Shown here: piece by piece, positions 25,030-36,838 of the stretch
Numbering within the stretch: position 1 is the stretch's first letter
How the letters are laid out: every line of letters starts with the position of its first letter
NCBI RefSeq assembly: GCF_000002235.5
Contig: NW_022145597.1
Span: 29,032,423 to 29,096,422, forward strand
DNA: 64,000 nt
Direction: 5' to 3'
DNA from: Strongylocentrotus purpuratus
Taxonomy: Eukaryota; Echinodermata; Echinoidea; Camarodonta; Strongylocentrotidae
Notes under the pieces: model-generated
What the model was told of the DNA's origin: nothing
Databases searched by the model: none
Seen by the model: only the letters and a program-made list of their open reading frames with translations
Translations under genes and position numbers: made by a program

Positions 25030-26555
25030 TACAACGGCTTTTATCCAACGTTAATATTGAAAGTGTCACAAAGATGAATTATCTAACACAATTTGAAGCC
25101 AGTGTCCTGTGAGATAAAATCCCTCAAGAATATATACGCCCCGTCGCAGCTATACCTAACGACGGACACTTCCACAAGTTCCTTATTTCCGATGCAAGAA
25201 CTGATTTCAAGTGACCTACTTCGCAGACACCATCATGATGTGGAATGCTCTACCCCAAGATTCCTTTAGCAGGCTGGTGGTGAAGGGAACCCAGCTCCGC
25301 TAGATGTTAAGACTTGTTGTTAGCTGAACTCTTAAATATACTGTGTACAACATTGTCATGGAGGTATTATGTATCCAACAAAATTGTTGACCCTGTAAAA
25401 AAAGCCTACTTAATAATAATAGTTTGCCCATTTTGGAGTTACTACATGTATATTATCCTCGGACGCTAATTAAGTTGCTTAAGATAATACCGAAAATTAA
25501 TTGGATACACAAGTACCCTCGTGGTGTGCAAGTTTTTGCCCAAAGACAACCTAGTCATCTTAACCTGCAATATACTTCTCCACCCCATATCTGCCGACAG
25601 TACGATAAACACGATCGCCACATCTGTCGAAAAATGAACTCAACGCAAGGGCAATCTCAATACTCTATTGTATGTCCCTTGTCTCATACTTGCGTGATAT
25701 TTCACTGTAATGTTTGCACATTTAAAAAGGGACGTACAAGGCCATTGTCTTAGTTGCGATTGATTGAATGAGATGCAATTAACATTGGAGAGACACGATT
25801 AATCGTAAATTCTTATGCTACCATACCTTTTGCGTTTACACGATTCACAATGATGGTATTCATGTTAATTGACGTTTATTGTAAAACCGTTATTTCTTAA
25901 TTTGTATAGAATCCTTTCTCTTACTGTGAGTTTTCTTTCAACCATCCTTGAATAAGACGTATACACGGCTTGGTAAATCGGTTCATTTGAATTCGCGCAA
26001 TACAGCTGATTGAAAAAAATTAAGTGGTAAAATTGTTACTTTGCACTTTTATAGTTCAATATAAATAGGAAATTTTAAGAAAGTATCGGTCATAACGTGG
26101 CCTATGATCTTTACAACATATCTTCTATCCTGAACCATTATGAGAACTAGAACCACGTTCTCATTCAACACGATATTATTCGTTTGCTGTATTAATAAAA
26201 CTAAGAATTTAAAAAACTGTTTATGGATACTTGACGTTCCACTTCGTTTTTCTTTCTATTAAATGCAACTTCACACGAACCCTTTATTAACTTTATTTGT
26301 GTCATTTACGCATATCGTTACTTTATAAGGATATTATTTTGATGCACATGTATTATCATTAATGCTATCATTCCATTTAGTTTAAACGAGAAAGGTATAT
26401 TCACCTGTTAATAATAATGAATACATAAATGAAAGAAAAGAAATGGTAGGTAAGAATATAGGGTGCCAGAGACAGAGTATAAAAGTGATGCATGCGGAAA
26501 GAGAGAGGGGATGAGAGGGGTGAAGGGAGTGGGAGAGAGAGGGGAGGAAAAGGGT

Positions 26556-26590
<35 letters not shown>

Positions 26591-27230
26591 AGAAAGATTA
26601 TTCCTGTAATCAAGGGCAGCGATCCCGGGGGGGGGGGGGGACACATCCCCTTCCATTTTGCTAGGGGGTCGTCCCCCCCCCCCCGGCAAATTTGAAAAAG
26701 TGCAAACAAAAATGTATAGAAAATACTGACTGAAGAATTCAAGCTCTTGAGGGACCAAGAGTGCATCGTTTAGACTAAAACAAAAGCAAAACATCTTCTC
26801 GCTTGGTCGCTACGCGACCTTGCATAACATCCTTCATATTGAACATTGTACCAAGGCCTCCGATGATATCGTGGGCTACCCTCCCCGACTAGCTCGCCGG
26901 AGTTTCGGCGCGAGGCATGGCTAAGGCTTGGTGGGATTGCATCAAGAGAGGCATGATCGGGATACCTTCTCCAACGCGTTTCCTCGCCTGCTCTAGCTGC
27001 CCGGGAGAACAGACGCCGCTTCAATGAGAGGACTGCTTCCAGACCGGGATATGCAGTACTCGTATGATGCATATACCTTATTGTACGGAACCACACGTGA
27101 TTAAAGAATAATATTTTAACAATATTTTATTTTATCTGACTGCATACTTCAATTAGTTTTCGTTTCGGGTAAATATTAGGATCATCATTTTGGTAAAAGA
27201 AAAAAGGTGAAAATGGGAATGAGATACATA
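25030..27230 (+). repeat. 3' block of zinc-knuckle gene 2 (copy d)
   Basis: Matches copies a, c and e from the 3' UTR words (CACACCTAACGAC-like) through the GA tract (26559-26588) and the GC-richer island (26880-27100). It keeps the uninterrupted versions of the sites where the foldback-like and hAT-like elements entered unit c. ORFs in the GA tract are low-complexity artefacts. Confidence 0.75.
26559..26588 (+). repeat. (GA)n microsatellite in unit d
   Basis: Pure GA run next to GGGGA-rich sequence, in the position equivalent to 14069 in unit c. Confidence 0.9.
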
Positions 27231-28084
27231 TCAAACCTTTTGACGAATTATATATTTAACCTTAAATAAAGATAAAGTAAAAGATAAGAAAAGCAATAGC
27301 GTTAACCGCACGTAATTCATAGACCACCTCCCCTTTTGTCTACGGTTACAGACTAATGATAATTATCATAATTTCAAACTATCCTGGAGAAATAGGAAAC
27401 GCAGATGATATCATCGAAATATACGTATATTCTTTCTAACATTTTTACTCTTTACATGGATGTACATGAAGGGTAAATTCCATCCGAAAATGTATGCTAC
27501 ATCATGTAGGTGATAGATCCTTCGTGGTACAATGTCCTGTCATTGTTTTTGTTCTTCTTCTACCCCTTCTCCTCCTTCTCATTCCTGTTCTTCTTCTAAT
27601 TCTTTTCTTCTTGTTCTTCTTCCCTTTTGTTGTTTCCGTTTTTCTATACTTCTTCTTTCTTTTACCTTTTTTCTTCTTTGTATAATGATTGTTTTTAATA
27701 ATTATTTACTGCTACTGGTATTGTGTATTATTATGATTATCGCTGTTGTTGATATTATTGATATTTTGTAGTGTTTTGTTTTTTGTGCTGCCGTCGTTAT
27801 TTTAATTCCTATAAACTCATTTGTTTATGCAACGCATGACAGCTTGACAACGTTTGATACATAGACAACGACTACTGGGAGCGGGCCGTTTATTCCGTAT
27901 GAATGTTTAAATGTCGTCGTTTCCTTCAGGAAACTGGCCACACATGACCCAGGGTTAAAAACCAGAGGGAAAACTTAACGAAAATAAAAACTCTGGAAAA
28001 CCTTATGACCCATGTCTTAACATAACATAACATATCACTCCTGTATTGTAAACAACAGTTGTCTTGTTGAAAGCGCAAGCTACA
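27231..28084 (+). other. unit-type flank, then unassigned DNA; no gene seen
   Basis: 27231-27480 parallels 23011-23290. A TTC/TCC-rich pyrimidine tract (27540-27680) follows, as before the other promoters, but no promoter or first exon follows it here. 27780-28084 shows nothing recognisable. Confidence 0.4.
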
Positions 28085-28210
28085 TTCATTCAATTCAATT
28101 CAAAATGGTTTATTAAAATACTTTCATTGCGGCAAAGCCGAATTGGGAAAAATTACAATAACACAGTGACAATTGCTAAAATGCATAAGGTAAAACATGG
28201 TAACTTTAAC
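28085..28210 (-). mobile_element. LINE 3'-end fragment, minus strand
   Basis: Read on the minus strand, the segment runs through GGCTTTGCCGCAATGAAAGT to AATAAACCATTTTGAATTG and a (GAATT)n-like tail, typical of the 3' end of CR1/Jockey-group LINEs. Only the tail is present. Confidence 0.5.
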
Positions 28211-28261
28211 AATCAAACTATTATTCATTGATAAAAAGTACAATCAGGATGGATGAAACAG

Positions 28262-28299
28262 AAAAAGGGAGAGAGAAAGAGAGAAAGAAAGAAAAGGGA

Positions 28300-28362
<63 letters not shown>

Positions 28363-28366
28363 TAGA
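28262..28366 (+). repeat. GA-rich microsatellite
   Basis: GAGAAA-type repeats passing into a pure GA run (about 28315-28358). Confidence 0.95.
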
Positions 28367-29018
28367 GAGCGGGTGGGGAAACTGCAACTAGAATGATTCA
28401 ATTGCACACTAATTGATACCACGCCCTAATCTCCTTGGCGACCCTAGCTCGCACACCTGTACGAGCTACCTATGCAAATTACTTTCCATCGAGACAACGG
28501 CCCGGACCCAACATCAGTATGCATTCAATAACGCTACAAACAACATTTGCATATACAATCGTCCCGCAGACAACCAATTAACTGTTCTATAACTTCACAT
28601 CTTATTCCATTTGTCATACTTAGTGACTTGCAATACACACAAATAACACAATAACACATTTCAATTATTGTGGGAAAGTTTGACTACTACTATAATTCAA
28701 AGATCGGGAGCTAAAATGAATAGGGGAGAAATGAACAATTTGAATTCTTATTGAATGTCCAATAGACTAGATATATAACACGATTTTAACGTAGCTATCG
28801 ATAGCAAATTTTTTCATATGGATAAACCGTTCGAATCATGTCCACTTGACTCTTTGTTATACATATTTCAACAATGTTTCCTATAATGAATTTTGAACGT
28901 TCGTATACAACTGATAAATGAGCCCAATTTGGACTGGGGGGGGGGGGGGTCTTGTTTTGTTTAATCTCGTTACGTTGTCTTAACACAACTGATTCTCAAG
29001 TCTAATTATAGATTTCAG
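28367..29018. other. no gene seen upstream of the orphan exon
   Basis: AT-rich DNA with a 13-base G run near 28937. No exon matching the acceptor at 29018 was recognised here. Confidence 0.35.
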
Positions 29019-29213
29019 GGAATAGATTCTCACTCCTCCATTGCCCGTGCTTCTGCCAAAGCCTATCTGGCACGGAAACTCTGGCAGCGGCGGTATAGCC
29101 ACTCGTGCTCTGAGGGAGTGAAGGCCCAGTTTTGGAAACGCCCCCTTTCAAAAAATGAAATGGAAGCTCTTATTACCAATTATGTGGAAAAATATGTTTT
29201 GACTAATACGTGA
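29019..29213 (+). CDS. orphan terminal exon, basic helical-looking protein end
   Basis: After TAATTATAGATTTCAG, a 64-codon frame is open to TGA at 29211-29213. It begins GIDSHSSIARASAKAYLARK, continues LWQRRYSHSCSEGVKAQFWK, and ends RPLSKNEMEALITNYVEKYV then LTNT. Composition and codon choice look coding: it is GC-richer than its surroundings, has no low-complexity run, and is rich in Ala, Lys, Arg and Glu. An A/K/R-rich helix is likely in the first 25 residues. The exon would accept a phase-0 donor, as do all first exons of this cluster, but no direct partner lies nearby; the next upstream first exon is 23910-23960. The promoter of the next gene begins about 350 bases downstream. No family was recognised. 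Confidence 0.5.
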   Translation, partial: GIDSHSSIARASAKAYLARKLWQRRYSHSCSEGVKAQFWKRPLSKNEMEALITNYVEKYVLTNT

Positions 29214-29559
29214 TGATACAAATTTTGCCGGGAAGCCGCCTACTAATTGATATGATTGGTAAATTAACATATCGAACCGACCTGGATAGATATCGCGAAT
29301 GCACTTCAACATTAAACATTTGGGCATATATATTTTTGTTTTTTTGCATATTTAGGTTAAAGTATTGCTATCTAAACCTCTGAAGGCAATATTTAAACAA
29401 TATTGAATGGATATTTTGCACCCAAAACGCTTGAACTGCAATTTTACCACTACCGGTCTTTATCTTTTACGTGATACTTTTCGCACGGTTTCATCCCTCC
29501 CCCTCCTATCAAAAAATCCCCATGAAAAATGGATTCACCCGTGTTTGTGATTTTAAGAC

Positions 29560-29685
29560 ATGCATTAGTTTATACATTGTGGTGGTGTTTACGGGAAAGT
29601 AAATCATTCATTTCGTTGCCGTAGGAGAGTCAAAACGAGTTTGATATTTGTGCGAGTTGGATTGAAGAGTGACATTATATGCAAC
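29560..29685 (+). promoter_or_regulatory. 5' UTR and proximal promoter of zinc-knuckle gene 3
   Basis: Shares the leader CGTTGCCGTAGGAGAGTC and the GTGGTGGTGTT word with 2695-2805 and 23800-23909, but the upstream CCAAT and TATA part is not conserved here. Confidence 0.45.
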
Positions 29686-31166
29686 ATGTCTGATAGACCA
29701 ACGCCTGGACCCACACCAAATGAACCAAAACGGCATGTAAATATATGAACAAATACATTTCCTGTGTGTTTATTGTGAGATTGGTTAGATATCTATCGTT
29801 AACTGATAGAAATGATATAATTTGTTGAATATAATTCTTTAATGGCTTCATTCCTCTTTCTCTTCTTTTCGTTGTTGGCGGTGGGGCAGTGACGTGGAAT
29901 TAATAATTTACGTGTAGTGTTGAGCAAATTTGTCGAGAGTATTATAATTTTATAAACGATATTAAATGTTTGTATTAACCAAAATAATTCGTGTAATGCA
30001 AAAGATATAAATGATGTGCATCATTAGAGGCAATGTTATCTAGATCAGCGTTTTTTTTTAACCGGGGTGCCTTAAAATATTGATAGGGATGCCGCGAAAG
30101 AAGTTTAGTTTCATCAAAGATTATCGTGGAATAACGTCGATTTCGTAAAAATACAAAATATTAGAAAGCGCTAGTGTATGAAATTTTGCGAGGGCAAAGC
30201 ATAATATGATTTACAAAAGTGTATTTTTCCTCGCTCGGTAGCATTATTCTGAAACAGGATGATTTCAGGCAGCTTTTATTTTGAAATTGCAATTTTGCCA
30301 TGTTCGATTTACTCGCTCGCAACATTTAGAAACGGGATAATTCTAGGCAACAAAATGCCCGAATGTTCTCATATTTATGTTTATTTGGCGGCGAGGTGCC
30401 TGCATAAATTATATTTTATATCTTATCTAATGTTGATTATATATTTTTTTTAAACAAACACCATAAAACCTATTTAGGACGAATGTGACCGTATATATAT
30501 ATATATATATATACTTGTTTGCGGGAAACACGCAATTTGTGATTCCAAAATAGGAATCAAGTAACAAAATATCTTCTGTTTTGCTATATATTTGAAGATG
30601 CCACTGTTATTCTATATAGCCTATCTTCTCTTTTTCTTGGTCTCTTAAAGAAAGTCGCGTTCTGGCTATGAGATTTCATTACGAAATGAACTGTCTTGAA
30701 GCGATTAAGAAGGCTGCTTAAGCATTAAGTAATGTTATGTCAAAAGAGTTTTTTGTTGAACCATCAAGATGATAAAAATTCCTTTTTGCTGAATGTCACA
30801 TGCACTGTACACTGAAATAAGAGTTTAAGATTTTTTCAGGATTTTGTTTGCATTTGAGAGGGTTAGTACATTAAAAGGAATATAATAAGTAACATTTCAA
30901 ACAAAAATTACGCAGTTTTTTTAATCAACTTTCAAAAAGCCATTTCTTGTCAAATTTCGATTATGATTGTATTTGAGGAGCTATCCTTTTGAGGTGATAT
31001 TGTGAATGAAGTTCTTCCACCCTAACATTACAAGAACGAAATCTACTCATTAAATATTATTTTTCACCTTTTTCAGAACTATTGTCGCAACTGTGGCGAA
31101 CCAATTCCTTGGGATGCGACCACATGTAGTTGGATATGCTATTTTTGGAACCTTTTTTCATGTTAA
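29686..31166 (+). CDS. 46-residue zinc-knuckle protein, two exons (gene 3)
   Basis: Exons 29686-29736 and 31077-31166, phase 0. Exon 1 encodes MSDRPTPGPTPNEPKRH and ends at GTAAAT. Exon 2 follows a CACCTTTTTCAG acceptor and encodes NYCRNCGEPIPWDATTCS then WICYFWNLFSC and TAA. The Cys pattern is C-x2-C-x10-C-x3-C with a CG-x-P-I turn, as in many small zinc ribbons. The Tyr before NEP in genes A and 2 is Pro here, so that Tyr is not essential. The tail is hydrophobic with a final Cys, unlike the basic tail of the 12104 exon. Intron sequence is shared with units A, c and gene 2. Function is not known. Confidence 0.65.
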
Positions 31167-31189
31167 AAAGAAGAGGACGGCGAGATACA

Positions 31190-31870
31190 ACGATTTACAT
31201 CCAACGTTATTTGAAAGTGCCACAAAGATGACTTATCAAACTCAATTTGAAGCCTGGATCCTATTATAACCACTCAAGATTATACACGCCCCATCGCAGC
31301 CACACCTAACGACGGACACTTCCACATGTTCCTTATTCCCTATGCAAGAACTGTTGGCGTTCACAAGACGTTCTTCACATACACCATCAGAACGTGGAAT
31401 GCATTTCCCCAAGTTCTTGCAATTATACTTTTAGGCTTCCCTTTCTATCGCAATTCCATTGCTATACGGGATGTGTCGGGATACACATCACTACATTGAT
31501 CTTGAATCATAAATGCTAAAGATTTAAACGTCATCAGCAATGAAATTTAACTATTCCTGCAATGAATACATGTTAGACCATGAACATCGCACGACGGCCT
31601 CCGATGTGCGTAGAATGGTATCCTGAGCTACCCTCCCCGTCTCACGGGAGTTTCGGCGCAAGGCATGGCTAAGGCTTGGTCGGATTGCATCAATAAAGGC
31701 ATGGCCGGGATGCCTTCTGCAACGTGTTTCCTCGCCTGCTCTACTGGCCTGGGAGGTTAGACGCCGCTCTGATGAGAGGACTGCTCGCAGTCAGGGATAT
31801 TCAGTAGTCGTATGGTCCATATATGCCTTATTGTACGGAACCAAATGGGATCAAAGAATACTATTTTACA
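31190..31870 (+). repeat. 3' block of zinc-knuckle gene 3 (copy e, short)
   Basis: Starts with the shared 3' UTR words, lacks the GA tract and goes almost directly to the GC-richer island (31600-31850). It has the uninterrupted form of the foldback-like insertion site (GAGCTACCCTCCCC at 31625). Confidence 0.7.
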
Positions 31871-34084
31871 AATGACACATTTCTATTCTTTTTTCTGATC
31901 GTTTAATCAATTAATTTTGCTACTTTAATGAGATCTGGACATTTATCCGTTGAAATTGTTCAATTTATTAAAGGAACTAATGGGTATACAATGAAGTATT
32001 ATGATTTGTTTAAGAAATGTAGTCCTTATTCTAACACGGCCGTGTGGTTTACTAGAGTTGAGTGATTTTGTAATGTTAATTATTTTTGTTTAGTTTGTTG
32101 GGTCAACGAACACAGATTTATCATATAAAGATCCTGGAAGAAAATTTGTTTAATCAATATTTGTAGTATCATTTTTTCTGCTATATTTGTATTGAACGAT
32201 GCATACAAATCATTTGAATTGGGTTGCTCTCTACCATTTAGCGTCAAATTAACTCTGGGTTGAGATTGAGTTTTCTTTCCCATTGCCTCATTGACAAAAA
32301 ACACCATGTTGTTCTCACATTGGAACTAACTTTACATAATTGTTCAGATTAATACAACTTTCGAGAACATCAAATCATACTTGTCAATCCATTACGATAT
32401 TTGTTGTAATTTGTGATGTTTAAGTTTGTTGGGTTTTACATATATAATTTGTAAAAGCAGTTTCTTGTTTCGATTTGTTTCATAATACCTTTCGTGATCC
32501 AGGTGTTTCTTAAAATATAGAACATAATTGTCCAGTGATAAGAGGAATACCTTTATCATAATGACATTGTAATTAACAATTGAATTTTTTAGGAGCATTA
32601 TTCACATTATCACCATTCAAAACATCTGTCAAGTAAATCCTAGTCAAATGATTCAATGTAACTAGGACTTTCCTTTCTATACAGAAGCCATTAAGTCTGT
32701 TAAGTCGGATAAACTAAAATAACTGAGAAAATGGAAATACAGTTAGGTGGTATTACGCGTATTATTAAACAGAAAGTCTTGTTGACTGTTTTTTGAAATA
32801 ATGAAAAACAGATGGGGATTCATGAGGGTAATATTTCTTTGAAACTTATCAAATAGGGCTTTCAGTATGATTAAATTGAATCTGTGTTCCAAGGTCAATT
32901 TGGATTGATGGATTTAATTTTTTTCTAATATTCTTCCCCCGTTTTGTAATGATTTAAAATAAATTGCAAATTCATTCAAAAAAGATAGAAAACTGAATCG
33001 TCAATGTCATTGCTTCGGGGTTTAAAATATTTGGAGAGAGTGAGTGAGTGAGAGAGGGATACGTACAGACAGACAAAGAGACAGATTTAAAGGAATAAAA
33101 AGAGAAAGTCTTGTAAATTAAGGGTTAAAAATGATATAAAGAACGGTATGAATGTGATGAATCATAACGCAAAATTGAGTTGGATAGATAAGACTTAGTG
33201 ATCGGAAATTAATTTCACAATGTACATGTAAAGCCTGGCATGATGAGAGGAAAATAAGTAAAAGAGAAAGAATGAGATAAAGGCGTGGGATCGGGAGAGC
33301 GAAAGTCTTTGCCACAGATTCACCCCTGTTGGAAGACCAAGTGGGTTTGGAAGGAGGTGAGCGTGTGCGTGTGTGTATGTGTGCGTGTGTGTTTAGGGGG
33401 GTTTTAAGTAAAGGTGTAATGCGGGTTTTTGTGAGAGAAATAGAGAGTAGGTGCGCGTGTATGTGGGGTCACGAGTGTGTTTCTAGTTGTGGTTGGATAT
33501 GTTTGAAGATGGGTGTGAGGATGGAAGGGGGTCCGGTTGGTTCTGTTTAAAGATATAGTGGGGTGTGAGTGGGGGTATCGGTGAGGGTGTATGAAGTTGT
33601 GGGTGAGTGTGCAATGTTAACGAAGGTGTGCCTCTCAAGTGACGTAATTACCAACCATATAGTATCAGCATTCTTTGCAGTGAATTACGGTAAATGTGGT
33701 CGAAATGTGTAGAGATAAAGGTCCTTAAATTTACTTGTACTTTCAAATTTGGATTCATTACGCAAGTAATCAATATCAAGAAGTCGACATCTGAAATCAT
33801 TAGGCTTTGATTAACTACTAACCAAAGCATGTATTAAATGTACACTGATGAATTTGCATTACATTTTGCACTAGCGCAAAGGCTTTTTACAAATGCTAAA
33901 GAAAAGTTGAATTTTGATCATAAAATGGGATCTCGGCACAAAGGAGAATATCATGAAACTTAAGCATGGTCTAGATCCTACATCGTCACCCTTCTTCTAA
34001 AATACCAAACAAACTCGTTCCATCTTATACCGATGGGTTTTCACAAAAATCGAAATAATAATAATCTGAAAGATTTTCATTTGG
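31871..34084. other. AT-rich intergenic DNA, no gene seen
   Basis: No exon-like signal was recognised. A GT-rich stretch (33355-33610) gives Gly/Val/Cys-rich frames that are simple-sequence artefacts. A TCTAGATCCTACATCGTCACC word at 33970 recurs at 34278 and, altered, at 40903. Confidence 0.4.
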
Positions 34085-35894
34085 AGGGGTTATACCATTT
34101 GTAGACGATGACAAAGAAAAAATCCTTTATGACTGGATTGTCATTATTTAATGATATTGGCGATTATATTGGCGATGATATCGGTGTCATCAAAAGATTT
34201 ATTTTTATTTTTATCGTTGTTATATGGGGTTGACAAGTGTATAAACATATGTTTTGATTTTTCTGTATGGATGTATGGTCTAGATCCTACATCGTCACCC
34301 TCTTGTGAAATACAAAACAAATTCGGGCCATGTAATTACCGATGGGCTTTCATAACAATTTTTTAATTGCAAAACGTATCAACACTCCTACCGACAAACG
34401 TACAGAATGTAACACGGCAAAAACAAAAATATTTGTTGGCAAAGGTCTGTGAAATAGCCAAGAGGGGATTCTCCAACCCGAACCGTGATGTCATCCATAC
34501 GGTTTTCCTCCAATCCTTACGCTCCACGTTCATCGTGACCATAATTATGCAAGTCTGGGATGTCCTACATAAGCTATACATATCTCTCCGGAGGTATCAA
34601 AAACTGTTCATTTGTCTACATATGTCTGTTCCTCCTAAATGAAGTTACCTGGAAAGATATATCTTCCTTTAGAGATCAAGGATACCCAACATAGCGGTTG
34701 AATCGGTTGTCGTCATATACATCTATATTAGTGAAACCTGCTTAGCGACGACCTGTATGGCACGACTTCTTGTCTGTAAAGTCCACATTCTTCATCTCCT
34801 TTGGATGATATCTTTCATTGCAACGGGGACTTAAAGAGCCTAAAGAGAAAGAATACCTGCCTACAAAAACATTTTTTTTCTCGTATCCCTTGAGTAGTGT
34901 TCATACAAAGGTTTCACTGTACAATCAAGATGCCGAGGCCTGTACCAGGAATACGGGCAAACGAGACAACTCGACACGTACGTCGACGCAAACGAGGTAT
35001 TTCTTTTCATTCAGTTTGTCTTCCCATTATGCTCTTTAAAATATAGATATATACACACAAATGCCGAAATTGAGTCGGGGGAAATAATAACATGACAAAC
35101 AGCACTACAGTTGGAAGCATAGGACGATAGAGGAAAGGCAATGTTGTTTTATTACTTCTTTCTCATCTATTCATCAACATTTGGGCATCAACCTATTTGA
35201 ATCCTGATACCCTTGTGTATCTGCTTTTACTTTCCGCAATTATTAAGCTCATATTTAATTCCATTTCCGTGCGTAAGTAGTGGGTGGGCATTATATTAGC
35301 AGAGATTCATATTACTTTTCTCTAAGAAGAATATTGCCATAAGGGAACAAATTAACTTAGTTGCTTTTTTCATTCATCTCATTTTCAGACCATAGCTATG
35401 GGTTGCTGCAGCAGATTACAGCACAGCTTGTAAAATGGGTTCGGAACATATGGCGATACCTCCGTTAAAACATTTTTAGAAGAACACTGGTTGGCCGAAA
35501 TCATAATGGAACTTCAGCAGTGTCAACATTCAATTTAGTCCAGGGGTTATCAGTTCAACACAACCAAACATATAACTTACTTAAAAATAACAACTTTCCT
35601 TCCTCAAGTGAAGCGCCAACAAATGCAGTTTTGTCGACGAAAGTGATGAAAATATTCATGCGAAGTTTCGTGCAACATATCAAAGTTTACATATCTAAAA
35701 GTCTTCAACAAGGGCACTTATTCAACAAGTCCAATTTACATTCTTGAATTACTAAAAATACACCAACAAAATCTAGTTTACGAGGGGTATGAATCAATAG
35801 GCTGCCAACTGTTTATCAACTCCTAGCCAAGTGGAATCGTATTCCGTCACCCGTCTACTGCTGGCGGGGAAGCCCAGTTTGATGACATCACCAT

Positions 35895-36073
35895 CCATAC
35901 TTGATTCACCAATCACGAAACTGCACGACTGCAACGTACTCAGACTATCAAATGAACATACTTCATAAAACTCTGCGTCGCTCACTACCGAGAAAACAGA
36001 GGCGTTCAGGGCAAGCGGCAGTGCAAACGATTTTTTGTTTCTTAGACAGCATTAAGAGGCAAAGGTTTTCACT
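35895..36073 (+). promoter_or_regulatory. promoter and 5' UTR of membrane gene U1
   Basis: CCAAT at 35909-35913 and the TATA-like CATAAAA at 35964-35970 are both kept in the U2 copy (42440-42444 and 42495-42501) with equal spacing. The sequence between box and ATG has diverged more. Confidence 0.55.
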
Positions 36074-36838
36074 ATGGCTCCCGGTGGTCAATACAACGAG
36101 CCACGTCGGCATAAGGACAAAGTGAGTATACAAAATACAATATATCTTTATCCCTCGATTATTTGATTAACGTGGCGAAAGCTTTGTCTCATTTTTATGA
36201 GGAAAATTATGCACATAAATTGTTTTAGTCTCATGGTCTACCTGGGCGACGCCACTGTATCCTCAATTGGAACACTGGTCTACAAAGATCTCTCATCAGC
36301 AAATTAATTTGATTCTTCTTACATTTTTGGGTGCGTTTAATGTTTCCAAATATCCTACAAGCTATAGGACTTGACATATTGTTTTGGAGGATCACTTTGG
36401 GCAAATTAAATGACCAGCTCCTGATGCTGGTGGGTTGGATGACTTTCTATTTTAAGTGAGCTATTTTGTCTCGTAATATACAAAATGATTTCAGGGATAA
36501 ATTTTGCAACCACTCCTCGGCATCCACAAAAATATATGTTTCCTATAATTTCGTATGATGGTAAATACACAGGTCTTAATATTCATTCCTTCAAGGGGAG
36601 TAAATAGTAACTATTGTTATTAATACCCCCAAATCAAAGTACGACCAAATACTTTCTAATACTGCCTAAAATGATTCAACCGTGCTTTTACTTCTGCTGT
36701 TAATTGTAAATCTTATATCTTATCAATTGAATATAGTGGTCGAGTGATGAAAAATGCTGTGCGCTTTTCGTTGTCACCATCGTAGGGCTAGGAGGACTCA
36801 TTCTTCTAGTTTTATATTTGACCGGCGTATTCCCATAG
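36074..36838 (+). CDS. 49-residue tail-anchored-like membrane protein (U1)
   Basis: Exons 36074-36121 and 36737-36838, phase 0. Exon 1 encodes MAPGGQYNEPRRHKDK with a GTGAGT donor. Exon 2 (acceptor TTGAATATAG) starts WSSDEKCC and continues into a hydrophobic helix (ALFVVTIVGLGGLILLVLYL) ending TGVFP and a stop. One helix lies at the C-terminus, with a basic N-terminus rich in Arg, His and Lys, predicted cytosolic. The paired Cys before the helix could be acylated (inference). The U2 paralogue keeps the architecture, phase and start while its sequence diverges, which supports coding. The last residues resemble those of the gene at 55250 (Y-[LF]-T-G-V). Confidence 0.65.

Noticed and set aside
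34367-34642. 91-codon frame in unit U1
   Set aside because: The aligned U2 stretch (40980-41250) does not keep the frame.
2806-36121. Tyr-Asn-Glu-Pro in three first exons read as an SH2-binding (YxxP) site
   Set aside because: The Tyr is replaced by Pro, Arg, Lys, Gly or Ile in the other members, so it cannot be the core of the module.
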